Part shown: positions 7,994-15,597 of the stretch, piece after piece
Layout of the letters: the number at the start of each line of letters is the position of its first letter
Position numbering within the stretch: position 1 is the first letter of the stretch
Assembly (NCBI GenBank): GCA_947504725.1
Contig: CANNHN010000001.1
Coordinates: forward strand, 585,425 to 626,153
Direction: 5' to 3'
Origin: Bacteroidota bacterium
GTDB lineage: Bacteria; Bacteroidota; Bacteroidia; 2-12-FULL-35-15
DNA: 40,729 bases
The notes under the pieces: model-generated
What the model saw: only the letters and a program-made list of their open reading frames with translations
What the model was told of the DNA's origin: nothing
Databases searched by the model: none
Position numbers and translations under genes: made by a program

Positions 7994-9676
7994 ATGAATC
8001 AATTAATCGAATGTGTTCCAAATTTCTCTGAAGGGAACGACACGAACATCATCAAGCAGATTACAAATGAAATTGAATCTGTAGAAGGAGTTAAATTATT
8101 GAATGTAGATCCAGGCAAGGCGACAAACAGAACAGTTGTAACTTTTGTTGGAAATCCACAAGCAGTAATTGATGCTGCATTTTTAGCAATTAAAAAAGCG
8201 AGTGAATTAATTGATATGAGCAAACACAAAGGTGAACATCCACGAATGGGAGCTACAGATGTTTGCCCGCTTATTCCCATTGCAGGAATTTCCATGGAAG
8301 AAACTGCAGAGTATGCAAAAAAATTAGGAGCTAGAGTTGGTAAAGAAGTTGGCATTGCTGTTTATTTATATGAAGCAGCACAAGCTGATAAAAAAAGAAA
8401 TAATTTATCAATAATTCGCTCAGGAGAATATGAGGGATTTTTCAAAAAAATAAAATTACCAGAATGGAAACCGGACTTCGGTCCAGCTGAACATTCCGTA
8501 AAATCAGGTTCTACCGTAATTGGTGCTCGTGATTTTTTAGTAGCATACAATGTAAACTTAAATACAACGTCAACTCGCAGAGCAAACTCAATTGCATTTG
8601 ATGTTCGTGAAGCAGGACGAGTAAAACGAGAAGGTAATCCTGTAACTGGGAAAATAGTTACAGATGAAAAAGGAAATCCTGTAAACATTCCTGGTACTTT
8701 AAAATCAGTAAAGGCAATTGGTTGGTATATTGAAGAATTTGGCATTGCTCAAATTTCAATGAACTTAACAAACATCAACATTACCTCCGTACACAAAGCA
8801 TTTGACGAAGTTTGCAACAAAGCATGGGAACGTGGAATACGTGTAACAGGATCTGAATTGGTTGGATTGGTTCCTTTAAAATCGATGTTAGATGCTGGAA
8901 AATATTTCTTGGAAAAACAAAATCGATCAATAGGCGTTTCTGAAAAAGAGTTGATTAAAATTGCTGTCAAATCATTAGGATTGGACGAGTTATCGCCATT
9001 CAAACCAGAAGAACGAATCATCGAATATTTATTAAAAGATGATTCAAAAGCGCGATTAATAAAAATGGATTTGGTTGCTTTCGCTGATGAAACAGCAAGT
9101 GAAAGTCCGGCTCCGGGTGGTGGTTCTATTGCAGCTTATGTTGGCACATTGGGAATTTCATTGGGAACAATGGTTGCAAATCTTTCTTCTCACAAACCAG
9201 GTTGGGACGAACGTTGGAAGGAATTTTCAGATTGGGCTGAAAAAGGACAGCACTTCAAAAACGAATTGTTAAAAATGGTGGATGAAGATACAAATGCCTT
9301 CAATAAAATCATGACGGCCTTTGGATTACCAAAAGCAAACGATGAAGAGAAAAAAGCAAGAACACAAGCCATTCAAGATGCTACCAAATATGCAACAGAA
9401 GTGCCTTTCAAAGTAATGCAACTGTGTTACGATTCCATGGAAGTAATTAAAGCCATGGCTGAAGTCGGGAATCCGAATTCTGTTACGGATGCAGGAGTTG
9501 GAGCATTATGTGCGCGCTCGGCTGTGATGGGCGCTTTCTTAAATGTGAAGATAAATGCTGCAGGATTGACAGATAAAGCCTTTGCAGAGAAACTAATTGC
9601 TGAAGGAAACGTATTAGAGGTAAAAGCTAATGCTTTAGAGTCTGAGATTTTAAAGATTGTGAATGGGAAAATCTAA
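7994..9676 (+). CDS. ftcD: Bifunctional glutamate formimidoyltransferase / formimidoyl-THF cyclodeaminase
   Basis: The 560-residue protein fuses two enzymes. Residues 1-~330 are the formiminotransferase: it begins LIECVPNFSEG and carries GEHPRMGATDVCP, whose His82 matches the catalytic His of animal FTCD. Residues ~352-560 are the all-helical cyclodeaminase, recognised by SESPAPGGGSIAAYVGTLG and PNSVTDAGVGAL. Together they move the formimino group from N-formiminoglutamate to tetrahydrofolate and close it to 5,10-methenyl-THF with release of ammonia, feeding one-carbon metabolism. It is the natural partner of hutI just upstream. The order of domains is the same as in vertebrate FTCD, and both catalytic halves look intact. 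Confidence 0.95.
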   Translation: MNQLIECVPNFSEGNDTNIIKQITNEIESVEGVKLLNVDPGKATNRTVVTFVGNPQAVIDAAFLAIKKASELIDMSKHKGEHPRMGATDVCPLIPIAGISMEETAEYAKKLGARVGKEVGIAVYLYEAAQADKKRNNLSIIRSGEYEGFFKKIKLPEWKPDFGPAEHSVKSGSTVIGARDFLVAYNVNLNTTSTRRANSIAFDVREAGRVKREGNPVTGKIVTDEKGNPVNIPGTLKSVKAIGWYIEEFGIAQISMNLTNINITSVHKAFDEVCNKAWERGIRVTGSELVGLVPLKSMLDAGKYFLEKQNRSIGVSEKELIKIAVKSLGLDELSPFKPEERIIEYLLKDDSKARLIKMDLVAFADETASESPAPGGGSIAAYVGTLGISLGTMVANLSSHKPGWDERWKEFSDWAEKGQHFKNELLKMVDEDTNAFNKIMTAFGLPKANDEEKKARTQAIQDATKYATEVPFKVMQLCYDSMEVIKAMAEVGNPNSVTDAGVGALCARSAVMGAFLNVKINAAGLTDKAFAEKLIAEGNVLEVKANALESEILKIVNGKI

Positions 9677-9689
9677 TAAATAAATAAAT

Positions 9690-11975
9690 ATGTTGCTGAT
9701 TACTCGAATAAGACATAAAATACGGAAACATACTACGTTCCGTAGGTTCTTTTATTCGTTTACTTTCCGGTTACTTCTGCTCGACTTTAAAAAAAATCAA
9801 TTACTCTTAATTTTCTGGTTGGTATTTTTTGGAATCATCACTAACAGTGTTGCTCCTAGATATGGTGTTGCCTATTTATTTTGGGGACCAGAGTATTTTG
9901 ATAAAATGAGTTTTTACTCCTACTTCATTACAGGTTTTGCATGTGGCGGATTTATTATGGCTTACAACATTGCTAGTTATATTAAAAATGGTTTTCGTTT
10001 CCCTTTTTTGGCAACGCTAAAAAACCCATTTATGAAATATTGTCTAAATAATTTTTTACTGCCTTTAACTTTTACTACGCTATATTGTTTTAAAATTTTC
10101 TTTTTCTTAAGAAGTGAAGGCAATTATTCGACAGTCCACACATTATGGTTCATCATTTCATTCATTCTAGGTAATTTGTTTTTCCTTTTCTTGGCATTTA
10201 CTTATTTCTTCCGAACAAATAAAGACATTACCAAATTATATGGAATTCAAATTGTAGAACCCTTATTAAATAAAGACTTTAAAGGCAAAGAACATTCTGG
10301 AGAAAGAAACCCTCACTTGATAAAAGAATCTCGTGACTGGTATGTGGAGACTTATATGAATGGAATTTTTCACAGACGTTTAGTACGTTCTGTTCGGCAC
10401 TACAAAAAAGAAATGTTAAAAGCTGTTTTAAAACAAAATCACAAAGCGGCTTCTGTTTTTCAAATCATTTCTATTGTCAGTTTAATTCTTCTTGGAATAT
10501 TTTCAAAAACTTCTTTATTTGAAATTCCAGCTAGTGCTAGTCTATTTTTATTGTTTACTATGTTTATAATGCTCTTCAGTTCTTTTTATACATGGTTCAG
10601 AGGATGGTCTACAATTTTATTTTTTGTTTTTTTGGCAGCATTTAATACGCTTCACAAACTAGATTTTTTATCTACTCAAAGCAGAGCGTACGGGCTAAAC
10701 TATGATACAAAAAAGGCAACTTATAATTATGATAATTTTAAAGCAATTGATAAGAATTACGACAATCTAACAGCAGATATAAATGCTACACTAAATATTT
10801 TAAATAAATGGAAAGTAAAAAACACAGATCCATCCAACCCAACTAAAAAACCGAAACTTGTTTTAATAAACGTTAGTGGCGGAGGAATTCGTTCTTCACT
10901 TTGGACATTGTACACATTACAAGTAACCGACAGTATATTAAATGGCAAGTTATTAAACCAAACACAACTTATTACAGGATCTTCTGGTGGAATGATTGGT
11001 GCGGCTTATTTTAGAGAGCTGACATTACTAAAACAAAAAAATAAAATCCCTTCTGCTTACGATAAAATATATTGTAATAGAATGTCGAAAGACATTTTGA
11101 ATCCTATTGCCTTTACTATCGCAACAAGTGAATGGTTGTTTCCACTAAAAAGCTTTAGTGTGGACAACCACAAATATTCTTTCGATAGAGGTTCTGCTTT
11201 TGAACAAAAATTGGAAGAGAACACGTCAGGAGTATTCAACAAACGTTTAGTTGCTTACAAAAAACCAGAATCAGAATCATACATACCAATGATGGTATTT
11301 GCACCTTCTATTGTTAACGATGGAAGAAAAATGCTGATTTCTCCTCAAGGAATTTCTTACTTAACACAAAATGCAAAAACAGAAAAGACACAATTCAATA
11401 AATTATTTGATGCAATAGAATACTCGCGCTTCTTTCAACAACAAAGTGCAGAACAAACTAAATTCACAAGTGTGTTGCGCATGAGTGCAACTTTCCCTTA
11501 CATTTCACCTGTTGTGTCCTTACCAAGCGAACCACGAATAGAAATTATGGATGCTGGTTTAAGAGATAACTACGGATTAGAAACCAGTTTGCGTTTTGTA
11601 AAAGCCTTTAACGATTGGATTGCAGAAAACACAAGCGGAATTGTAATTATTCAGATACGCGACAGACATAAAAATGTGCCTATTGATGAAAATCCTTCAC
11701 AAACACTAGCACAAGCATTAACGCGACCAATGGGAAGTTTCTACGGGCATCTTTTTGAGGTTCAAGATTACAACCAAAACCAACAAATTCAGATGGCCGA
11801 TTTATGGTGCAAATCACAAATTGATATAATTGATTTGCAATTGCGAAATGAATTGAATGATCGTATTTCTTTGAGTTGGCATTTAACTAATAAAGAAAAA
11901 AAGAAAGTGTTTGCTTCTATTGACCTTCCCGAAAACCAAGAAGCTATTAAAAGGATTGTGGATTTGCTAAAATAA
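9690..11975 (+). CDS. Multi-spanning membrane protein with C-terminal patatin-like phospholipase domain
   Basis: The 761-residue product has about seven hydrophobic segments in two groups (roughly 38-64, 76-97, 119-140, 151-174, then 254-272, 281-302, 306-322) separated by a polar, basic stretch (175-245). Residues ~390-740 are a patatin-like hydrolase: oxyanion-hole motif GGGIRS (397-402), nucleophile elbow GSSGG with Ser432, and catalytic Asp621 in DAGLRDNYG. The Ser-Asp dyad is therefore complete, and acyl-ester hydrolysis of membrane lipids is the likely activity. It begins 13 nt after ftcD and is probably co-transcribed with the hut genes, although no metabolic link is obvious. Which side of the membrane the hydrolase faces is not certain; the first ~35 residues are strongly basic, which favours an N-in start. 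Confidence 0.85.
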   Translation: MLLITRIRHKIRKHTTFRRFFYSFTFRLLLLDFKKNQLLLIFWLVFFGIITNSVAPRYGVAYLFWGPEYFDKMSFYSYFITGFACGGFIMAYNIASYIKNGFRFPFLATLKNPFMKYCLNNFLLPLTFTTLYCFKIFFFLRSEGNYSTVHTLWFIISFILGNLFFLFLAFTYFFRTNKDITKLYGIQIVEPLLNKDFKGKEHSGERNPHLIKESRDWYVETYMNGIFHRRLVRSVRHYKKEMLKAVLKQNHKAASVFQIISIVSLILLGIFSKTSLFEIPASASLFLLFTMFIMLFSSFYTWFRGWSTILFFVFLAAFNTLHKLDFLSTQSRAYGLNYDTKKATYNYDNFKAIDKNYDNLTADINATLNILNKWKVKNTDPSNPTKKPKLVLINVSGGGIRSSLWTLYTLQVTDSILNGKLLNQTQLITGSSGGMIGAAYFRELTLLKQKNKIPSAYDKIYCNRMSKDILNPIAFTIATSEWLFPLKSFSVDNHKYSFDRGSAFEQKLEENTSGVFNKRLVAYKKPESESYIPMMVFAPSIVNDGRKMLISPQGISYLTQNAKTEKTQFNKLFDAIEYSRFFQQQSAEQTKFTSVLRMSATFPYISPVVSLPSEPRIEIMDAGLRDNYGLETSLRFVKAFNDWIAENTSGIVIIQIRDRHKNVPIDENPSQTLAQALTRPMGSFYGHLFEVQDYNQNQQIQMADLWCKSQIDIIDLQLRNELNDRISLSWHLTNKEKKKVFASIDLPENQEAIKRIVDLLK

Positions 11976-12016
11976 AATTATCTTAAATATTTTATCTTTT
12001 CTAAAAACAATTCGAA

Positions 12017-12035
12017 CAAATTTCACGAAAATTTG
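12017..12035. terminator. Weak hairpin between convergent genes
   Basis: CAAATTT-CACGA-AAATTTG forms a 7-bp stem in the 164-nt gap between the stop of the patatin gene and the stop of the MoxR gene. It is the only compact hairpin noticed in this convergent gap apart from a degenerate REP-like arm. The evidence for termination is weak. Confidence 0.25.
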
Positions 12036-12090
12036 CAGATTTGAGTTATTGTTAAACCAAAAACTAAAAAAACAGCAACTCAAAAACATA

Positions 12091-12134
12091 CATTTCGATA
12101 GTGACTACTTCAACGCAGAATGCTCAGTGTGACA
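12091..12134. repeat. Degenerate single REP-like arm
   Basis: The segment ends CTTCAACGCAGAATGCTCAG followed by TGTGACA, which resembles the repeat core in hemF (CTTCGACTCCGCTCAG then GGTGACA) with a small insertion. It lies just after the MoxR stop on the minus strand. No matching second arm is seen. Confidence 0.5.
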
Positions 12135-12139
12135 GAAAA

Positions 12140-13102
12140 CTAAATCATTAACTCTTCAATAATTTTGTCTACACTCACACCTTCTGCTTCTGCTTTGTAG
12201 TTTCTTACAATGCGGTGGCGTAAAATGGCTCCAGCTACTGCTTTTACATCTTCAATATCGGGTGAGTATTTTCCTTTTATTAAGGAATGACATTTTGCAC
12301 CAATCACTAAAAACTGTGAAGCACGTGGTCCTGCACCCCATGATAAATATTTGTTTGCAACATCGGCTGCATGTTCAGTATTGGGACGAGTTTTTGATGC
12401 TAATTTCACAGCATACTCCAACACATTGTCTGCAATAGGAATACGTCTAACTAATTCTTGAAAATATAGAATCTCTTCGCTTGATAATACTTTTTTTAAT
12501 TCAACTTTTGTGTTGGAAGTTGTGCTTTTCACAACTTGATATTCGTCTTCCAATTTTGGATAATCCAACCAAACATTAAACATAAAACGATCTAATTGCG
12601 CTTCTGGCAAAGGATATGTTCCTTCTTGCTCAATTGGATTTTGTGTTGCTAATACAAAAAATGGATTTCCCAATTCGTAACGCTTTCCTCCTGTTGTGAT
12701 GCTTCTTTCTTGCATTGCTTCTAACAATGCTGCTTGCGTTTTTGGCGGTGTACGATTAATCTCATCAGCTAAAACAATGTTTGCAAACAAAGGCCCTTTG
12801 ATAAATTTGAAATTTCTGTCTTCACCTAAAACTTCTGAACCAATAATATCGGAAGGCATCAAATCGGGAGTAAACTGAATACGGTTATAAGTTAATCCTA
12901 AAACATCAGCAATGGTATTTACCAAAAGTGTTTTTGCTAATCCGGGAACACCAATCAACAAACAATGTCCTTTACTAAAAATAGAAATCAATACATCTTT
13001 TACTACTTCATCTTGCCCAATAATAATTTTACTTATCTCGGCATTTAGTGTTTTGTATTTTGCAACAAATGCATCTACGGCTTCTACGTCTGATTTATAC
13101 AT
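12140..13102 (-). CDS. MoxR-family AAA+ ATPase
   Basis: This 320-residue protein has the complete AAA+ core: Walker A GVPGLAKT (51-58), Walker B VLADEINR with Asp113-Glu114, sensor-1 Asn155 in LATQNP, and a likely arginine finger in DRFMF (Arg172), followed by a helical lid. MoxR ATPases act as chaperones that mature or insert cofactors into partner proteins, often together with DUF58 or VWA-domain proteins encoded next to them. No such partner is visible here: the downstream side is a convergent gene. It follows the SurA-like gene with a 131-nt gap holding a REP-like repeat. Substrate unknown. Confidence 0.92.
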   Translation of the reverse strand: MYKSDVEAVDAFVAKYKTLNAEISKIIIGQDEVVKDVLISIFSKGHCLLIGVPGLAKTLLVNTIADVLGLTYNRIQFTPDLMPSDIIGSEVLGEDRNFKFIKGPLFANIVLADEINRTPPKTQAALLEAMQERSITTGGKRYELGNPFFVLATQNPIEQEGTYPLPEAQLDRFMFNVWLDYPKLEDEYQVVKSTTSNTKVELKKVLSSEEILYFQELVRRIPIADNVLEYAVKLASKTRPNTEHAADVANKYLSWGAGPRASQFLVIGAKCHSLIKGKYSPDIEDVKAVAGAILRHRIVRNYKAEAEGVSVDKIIEELMI

Positions 13103-13131
13103 GGTACGGTTAACGAATTTTGTTTTTTAAC

Positions 13132-13216
13132 TGTCATTCCGTGCTACGACACGGAATCTGTAAATTGTGTGTACTGCTTCTAACTGGGAGATCCCGTGTC
13201 GTGGCACGGGATGACG
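13132..13216. repeat. REP-like inverted repeat between surA-like and MoxR genes
   Basis: The arms are 13132-13159 (begins TGTCATTCCGTGCTACGACA) and 13189-13216 (ends TGGCACGGGATGACG). They are inverted and match at about 24 of 28 positions. Each arm is itself nearly palindromic (CCGTG...CACGG), so several alternative hairpins can form. The element fills the gap downstream of the SurA-like gene. Confidence 0.85.
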
Positions 13217-13233
13217 GCTCCGTTAAGAGTCCT

Positions 13234-14592
13234 TTAATTGATCCATTTATTATTAAAAGTACAATTTTTAAAATCATCAGCAAGGTGAACATACATATCC
13301 GATGATTTTTTCTTAATCCATGCTTGAATTGCTTTTTGTTGTTTTTCTGAAAGAGCAGCATTTTGTATGTTTTGATAATCGTCAACCAAATTTGCCACGT
13401 GTGGCAATGTTCTGGTTTTTAGATACAAAATTCTATACGCTTGTTTTCCATCTTGTGTTGAACAAGGCATCGGCTTTGTGAACTCACCTACTTTTAAATT
13501 ATCAATAGCAAATGCAATAGTTTGATCAAACTGACCAATTTCATCCATTTGAAAACGCGTAGACCCTGTGTATGGATTAACAATTAATCCGCCACTATTT
13601 TTACTGTCTTCATCATCCGAATACCTCGCAGCTATATCTGAAAAGCTTGCCGTATCTGCTAATAACCTTAAATAAGTTGTATCCAACATTAATTTAGCGC
13701 GATACATATCGTTTGCATCAACTGAAGGAGAAATTAACAAACTCCTTGCATCCACTTCTTCTCCTCTTCTTTCAATTAATTGAATGATAAAATAACCATA
13801 AACCGTTTCGAATACTTCAGACAATTCTCCTTTCTTAAGTTTAAATGCCCATGCATCCCATTCCGGAACAAACTGTCCACGCTGAATCCCTTCATAAACT
13901 CCACCTTTACTTGCTGACCCAGGATCCATCGAATACAATCCTGCCATTGCAGCAAATGTTGCTTCTCCTTTTAGAATTCTCAGACGTAAACCTTCAATTT
14001 TAGTTTTTGCTTCTTTTTTTGCTTCAGGAGTGATCGAAGGTTTTTTCATTATTTGACCTACTTCTACCTCCGCATTAACAAATGGAATTGAATCTTTTGG
14101 AATTGCATTATAGTATTCTTTAACATCATTTGGAGTAACAGTTATTCCTTCAGATATTTTACTCTGCATTTGTTGTTCAAGTAATAATTCTCGAACATCA
14201 TCTTTTAACTCCAATTTATAATCTTCAACAGATTTGCCATAGAACTCAGTAAATTTTTCTTCCGAACCAAATTTTTGCAAATAATATCTCATTCTTCTTT
14301 CCAACTCCTGTTCAATTTGTCCTTCAGAAACATCTAAACTATCTTTTTGTGCCTGCGCCAATAATAATTTTTGATACAACAATTCTTCCATTAGTTTGCA
14401 TCGCGTATTTTCATTCACTGGCTCACCAGAAGCCAACATTTGCTGATATTGATTTTCCAAATCGGATTGAAGGATATAATTATTTCCTACAACAGCTATA
14501 ATGCGATCGATAACTTTTTCCTGAGCATTCATTCCAAGCATACATAACATGCAAAGACCCGCAAGGATTAATTTATTTTTTGAGTTTATCAT
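13234..14592 (-). CDS. SurA-like periplasmic peptidyl-prolyl cis-trans isomerase
   Basis: The 452-residue protein has a signal peptide (MINSKNKLILAGLCMLCMLGMNAQ) and then a SurA N-terminal domain (EKVIDRIIAVVGNNYILQSDLENQY) with a helical segment to about residue 160. Two parvulin domains follow, roughly 168-268 and 275-385, the first with the GGVYEGIQRGQFVPEW and YGYFIIQLIERR phrases typical of PpiC domains. This is the full SurA order. SurA-type proteins escort unfolded outer-membrane proteins across the periplasm. Its ATG lies inside the 3' end of the preceding lipoprotein gene (20-nt overlap), which implies translational coupling in an operon of folding factors. Confidence 0.92.
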   Translation of the reverse strand: MINSKNKLILAGLCMLCMLGMNAQEKVIDRIIAVVGNNYILQSDLENQYQQMLASGEPVNENTRCKLMEELLYQKLLLAQAQKDSLDVSEGQIEQELERRMRYYLQKFGSEEKFTEFYGKSVEDYKLELKDDVRELLLEQQMQSKISEGITVTPNDVKEYYNAIPKDSIPFVNAEVEVGQIMKKPSITPEAKKEAKTKIEGLRLRILKGEATFAAMAGLYSMDPGSASKGGVYEGIQRGQFVPEWDAWAFKLKKGELSEVFETVYGYFIIQLIERRGEEVDARSLLISPSVDANDMYRAKLMLDTTYLRLLADTASFSDIAARYSDDEDSKNSGGLIVNPYTGSTRFQMDEIGQFDQTIAFAIDNLKVGEFTKPMPCSTQDGKQAYRILYLKTRTLPHVANLVDDYQNIQNAALSEKQQKAIQAWIKKKSSDMYVHLADDFKNCTFNNKWIN

Positions 14593-15442
14593 TCGAGTAA
14601 ATTTCTATTTTATTAGTATTAGCAGCATCGTTATAAATATCTTCTATCATCTTAGTGATGAGTTGAAGTTTACGTTTATTTAAAATAATGTTTATTATAT
14701 TTTCCTTCTCAAATCCTAAAGGCGACAAGCTATTTCTAATTTGAAAGCCTTTAATATTTACAAAATAGTGATTTAACGAATCGCTTACTTCTACAAACCT
14801 ATTGTTCTGTAAAAATAACTCTTTATTATAGGTTTGAATAGGAATTTCTTTTAACAAGTCGTCAAACAATAACCAAGACGAATCATCTAAGTAAAAGTTA
14901 CTTGCAAATTGATGGCAATAGCTTTCTAATAGTTCGCGATCACTCGGTACATCAGACTTATACATTTTTTTAAGCTTATCTAAACCAGGTGCTTTTTTGT
15001 CCACTTTAACATAAACCACCTTTATAATGTTATCCTTTAACTCAAAATCGGCTTTATTATTATTATAATACTCTTCAATTTCCGCATCTGTCACTATCGT
15101 ATCCAACTTTTGCTTCACAAGTTCTTTTTCGTAAGTATACGTAATAAGGGAATTTCGATAATTACGCAATTGCTTCTCAACATTTTTTTGATCATCTCCC
15201 AAATTACTTTCAGCTTTTTGAGTTACTAATGATTCACGAATCCAATTGTCGATATATTTTTTAATAAGTTCAGCGCTATCTTTTGTAGGGGTTCCCGCTG
15301 GTACAATATCTATTATATCATCTTGATACAAATATTCATTATTTGCTCGAGCTACAGCAACTCGATCTTGATCCTTTTCAGCATTTGAAGAGCATGAGAA
15401 TAGGAATGTTAGCAGTAAAAGGTATGTGATGCGTTGTAACAA
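14573..15442 (-). CDS. Lipoprotein related to PpiC/SurA folding factors, without an obvious parvulin domain
   Basis: The protein has 289 residues. The first 17 form a lipoprotein signal (TFLFSC, lipidated Cys17). The rest is charged and helical: DSAELIKKYIDNWIRESLVTQKAE followed by TDAEIEEYYNNNKADFEL is the pattern of the helical part of PpiC/SurA chaperones, but the later region does not show the clear parvulin phrases seen in its two neighbours. It is likely a folding factor anchored in a membrane that has lost or strongly changed its isomerase domain. It overlaps the SurA-like gene by 20 nt and lies 155 nt downstream of the 669-residue PpiC gene. Confidence 0.75.
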   Translation of the reverse strand: MLQRITYLLLLTFLFSCSSNAEKDQDRVAVARANNEYLYQDDIIDIVPAGTPTKDSAELIKKYIDNWIRESLVTQKAESNLGDDQKNVEKQLRNYRNSLITYTYEKELVKQKLDTIVTDAEIEEYYNNNKADFELKDNIIKVVYVKVDKKAPGLDKLKKMYKSDVPSDRELLESYCHQFASNFYLDDSSWLLFDDLLKEIPIQTYNKELFLQNNRFVEVSDSLNHYFVNIKGFQIRNSLSPLGFEKENIINIILNKRKLQLITKMIEDIYNDAANTNKIEIYSNDKLKK

Positions 15443-15503
15443 ATGCGTATTAATTAATATCTATTTTTCTTTAAAAACTTACAGTACTTTTCTTATCATC
15501 ATT

Positions 15504-15530
15504 AGATTTCTTATCGTGCTAGGGATGACG
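15504..15530. repeat. Single REP-like arm
   Basis: The sequence AGATTTCTTATCGTGCTAGG followed by GATGACG has the same start and end as the right-hand arms of the REP-like elements at 2443-2470 and 13189-13216. No clear partner arm is nearby, so it appears to be a decayed or half element. It lies in the gap before the terminator of the PpiC gene. Confidence 0.55.
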
Positions 15531-15544
15531 ACTTCGTATTAAAT

Positions 15545-15581
15545 AAAAAAGTTTATGGTACAATTGACCATAAACTTTTTT
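15545..15581. terminator. Strong intrinsic terminator
   Basis: AAAAAAGTTTATGGT and ACCATAAACTTTTTT form a perfect 15-bp inverted repeat around a 7-nt loop. On the minus strand it follows the stop of the 669-residue PpiC gene by 17 nt and ends in a T-run. Transcription reaching the lipoprotein and SurA-like genes must therefore read through or start in the 15443-15544 gap. Confidence 0.85.
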
Positions 15582-15597
15582 AACAAGTAGTTTAAAA

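Noticed and set aside
13134-13385. 83-residue minus-strand frame overlapping the SurA-like 3' end
   Set aside because: It is a shadow frame that runs through the REP-like repeat and has no recognisable protein features.
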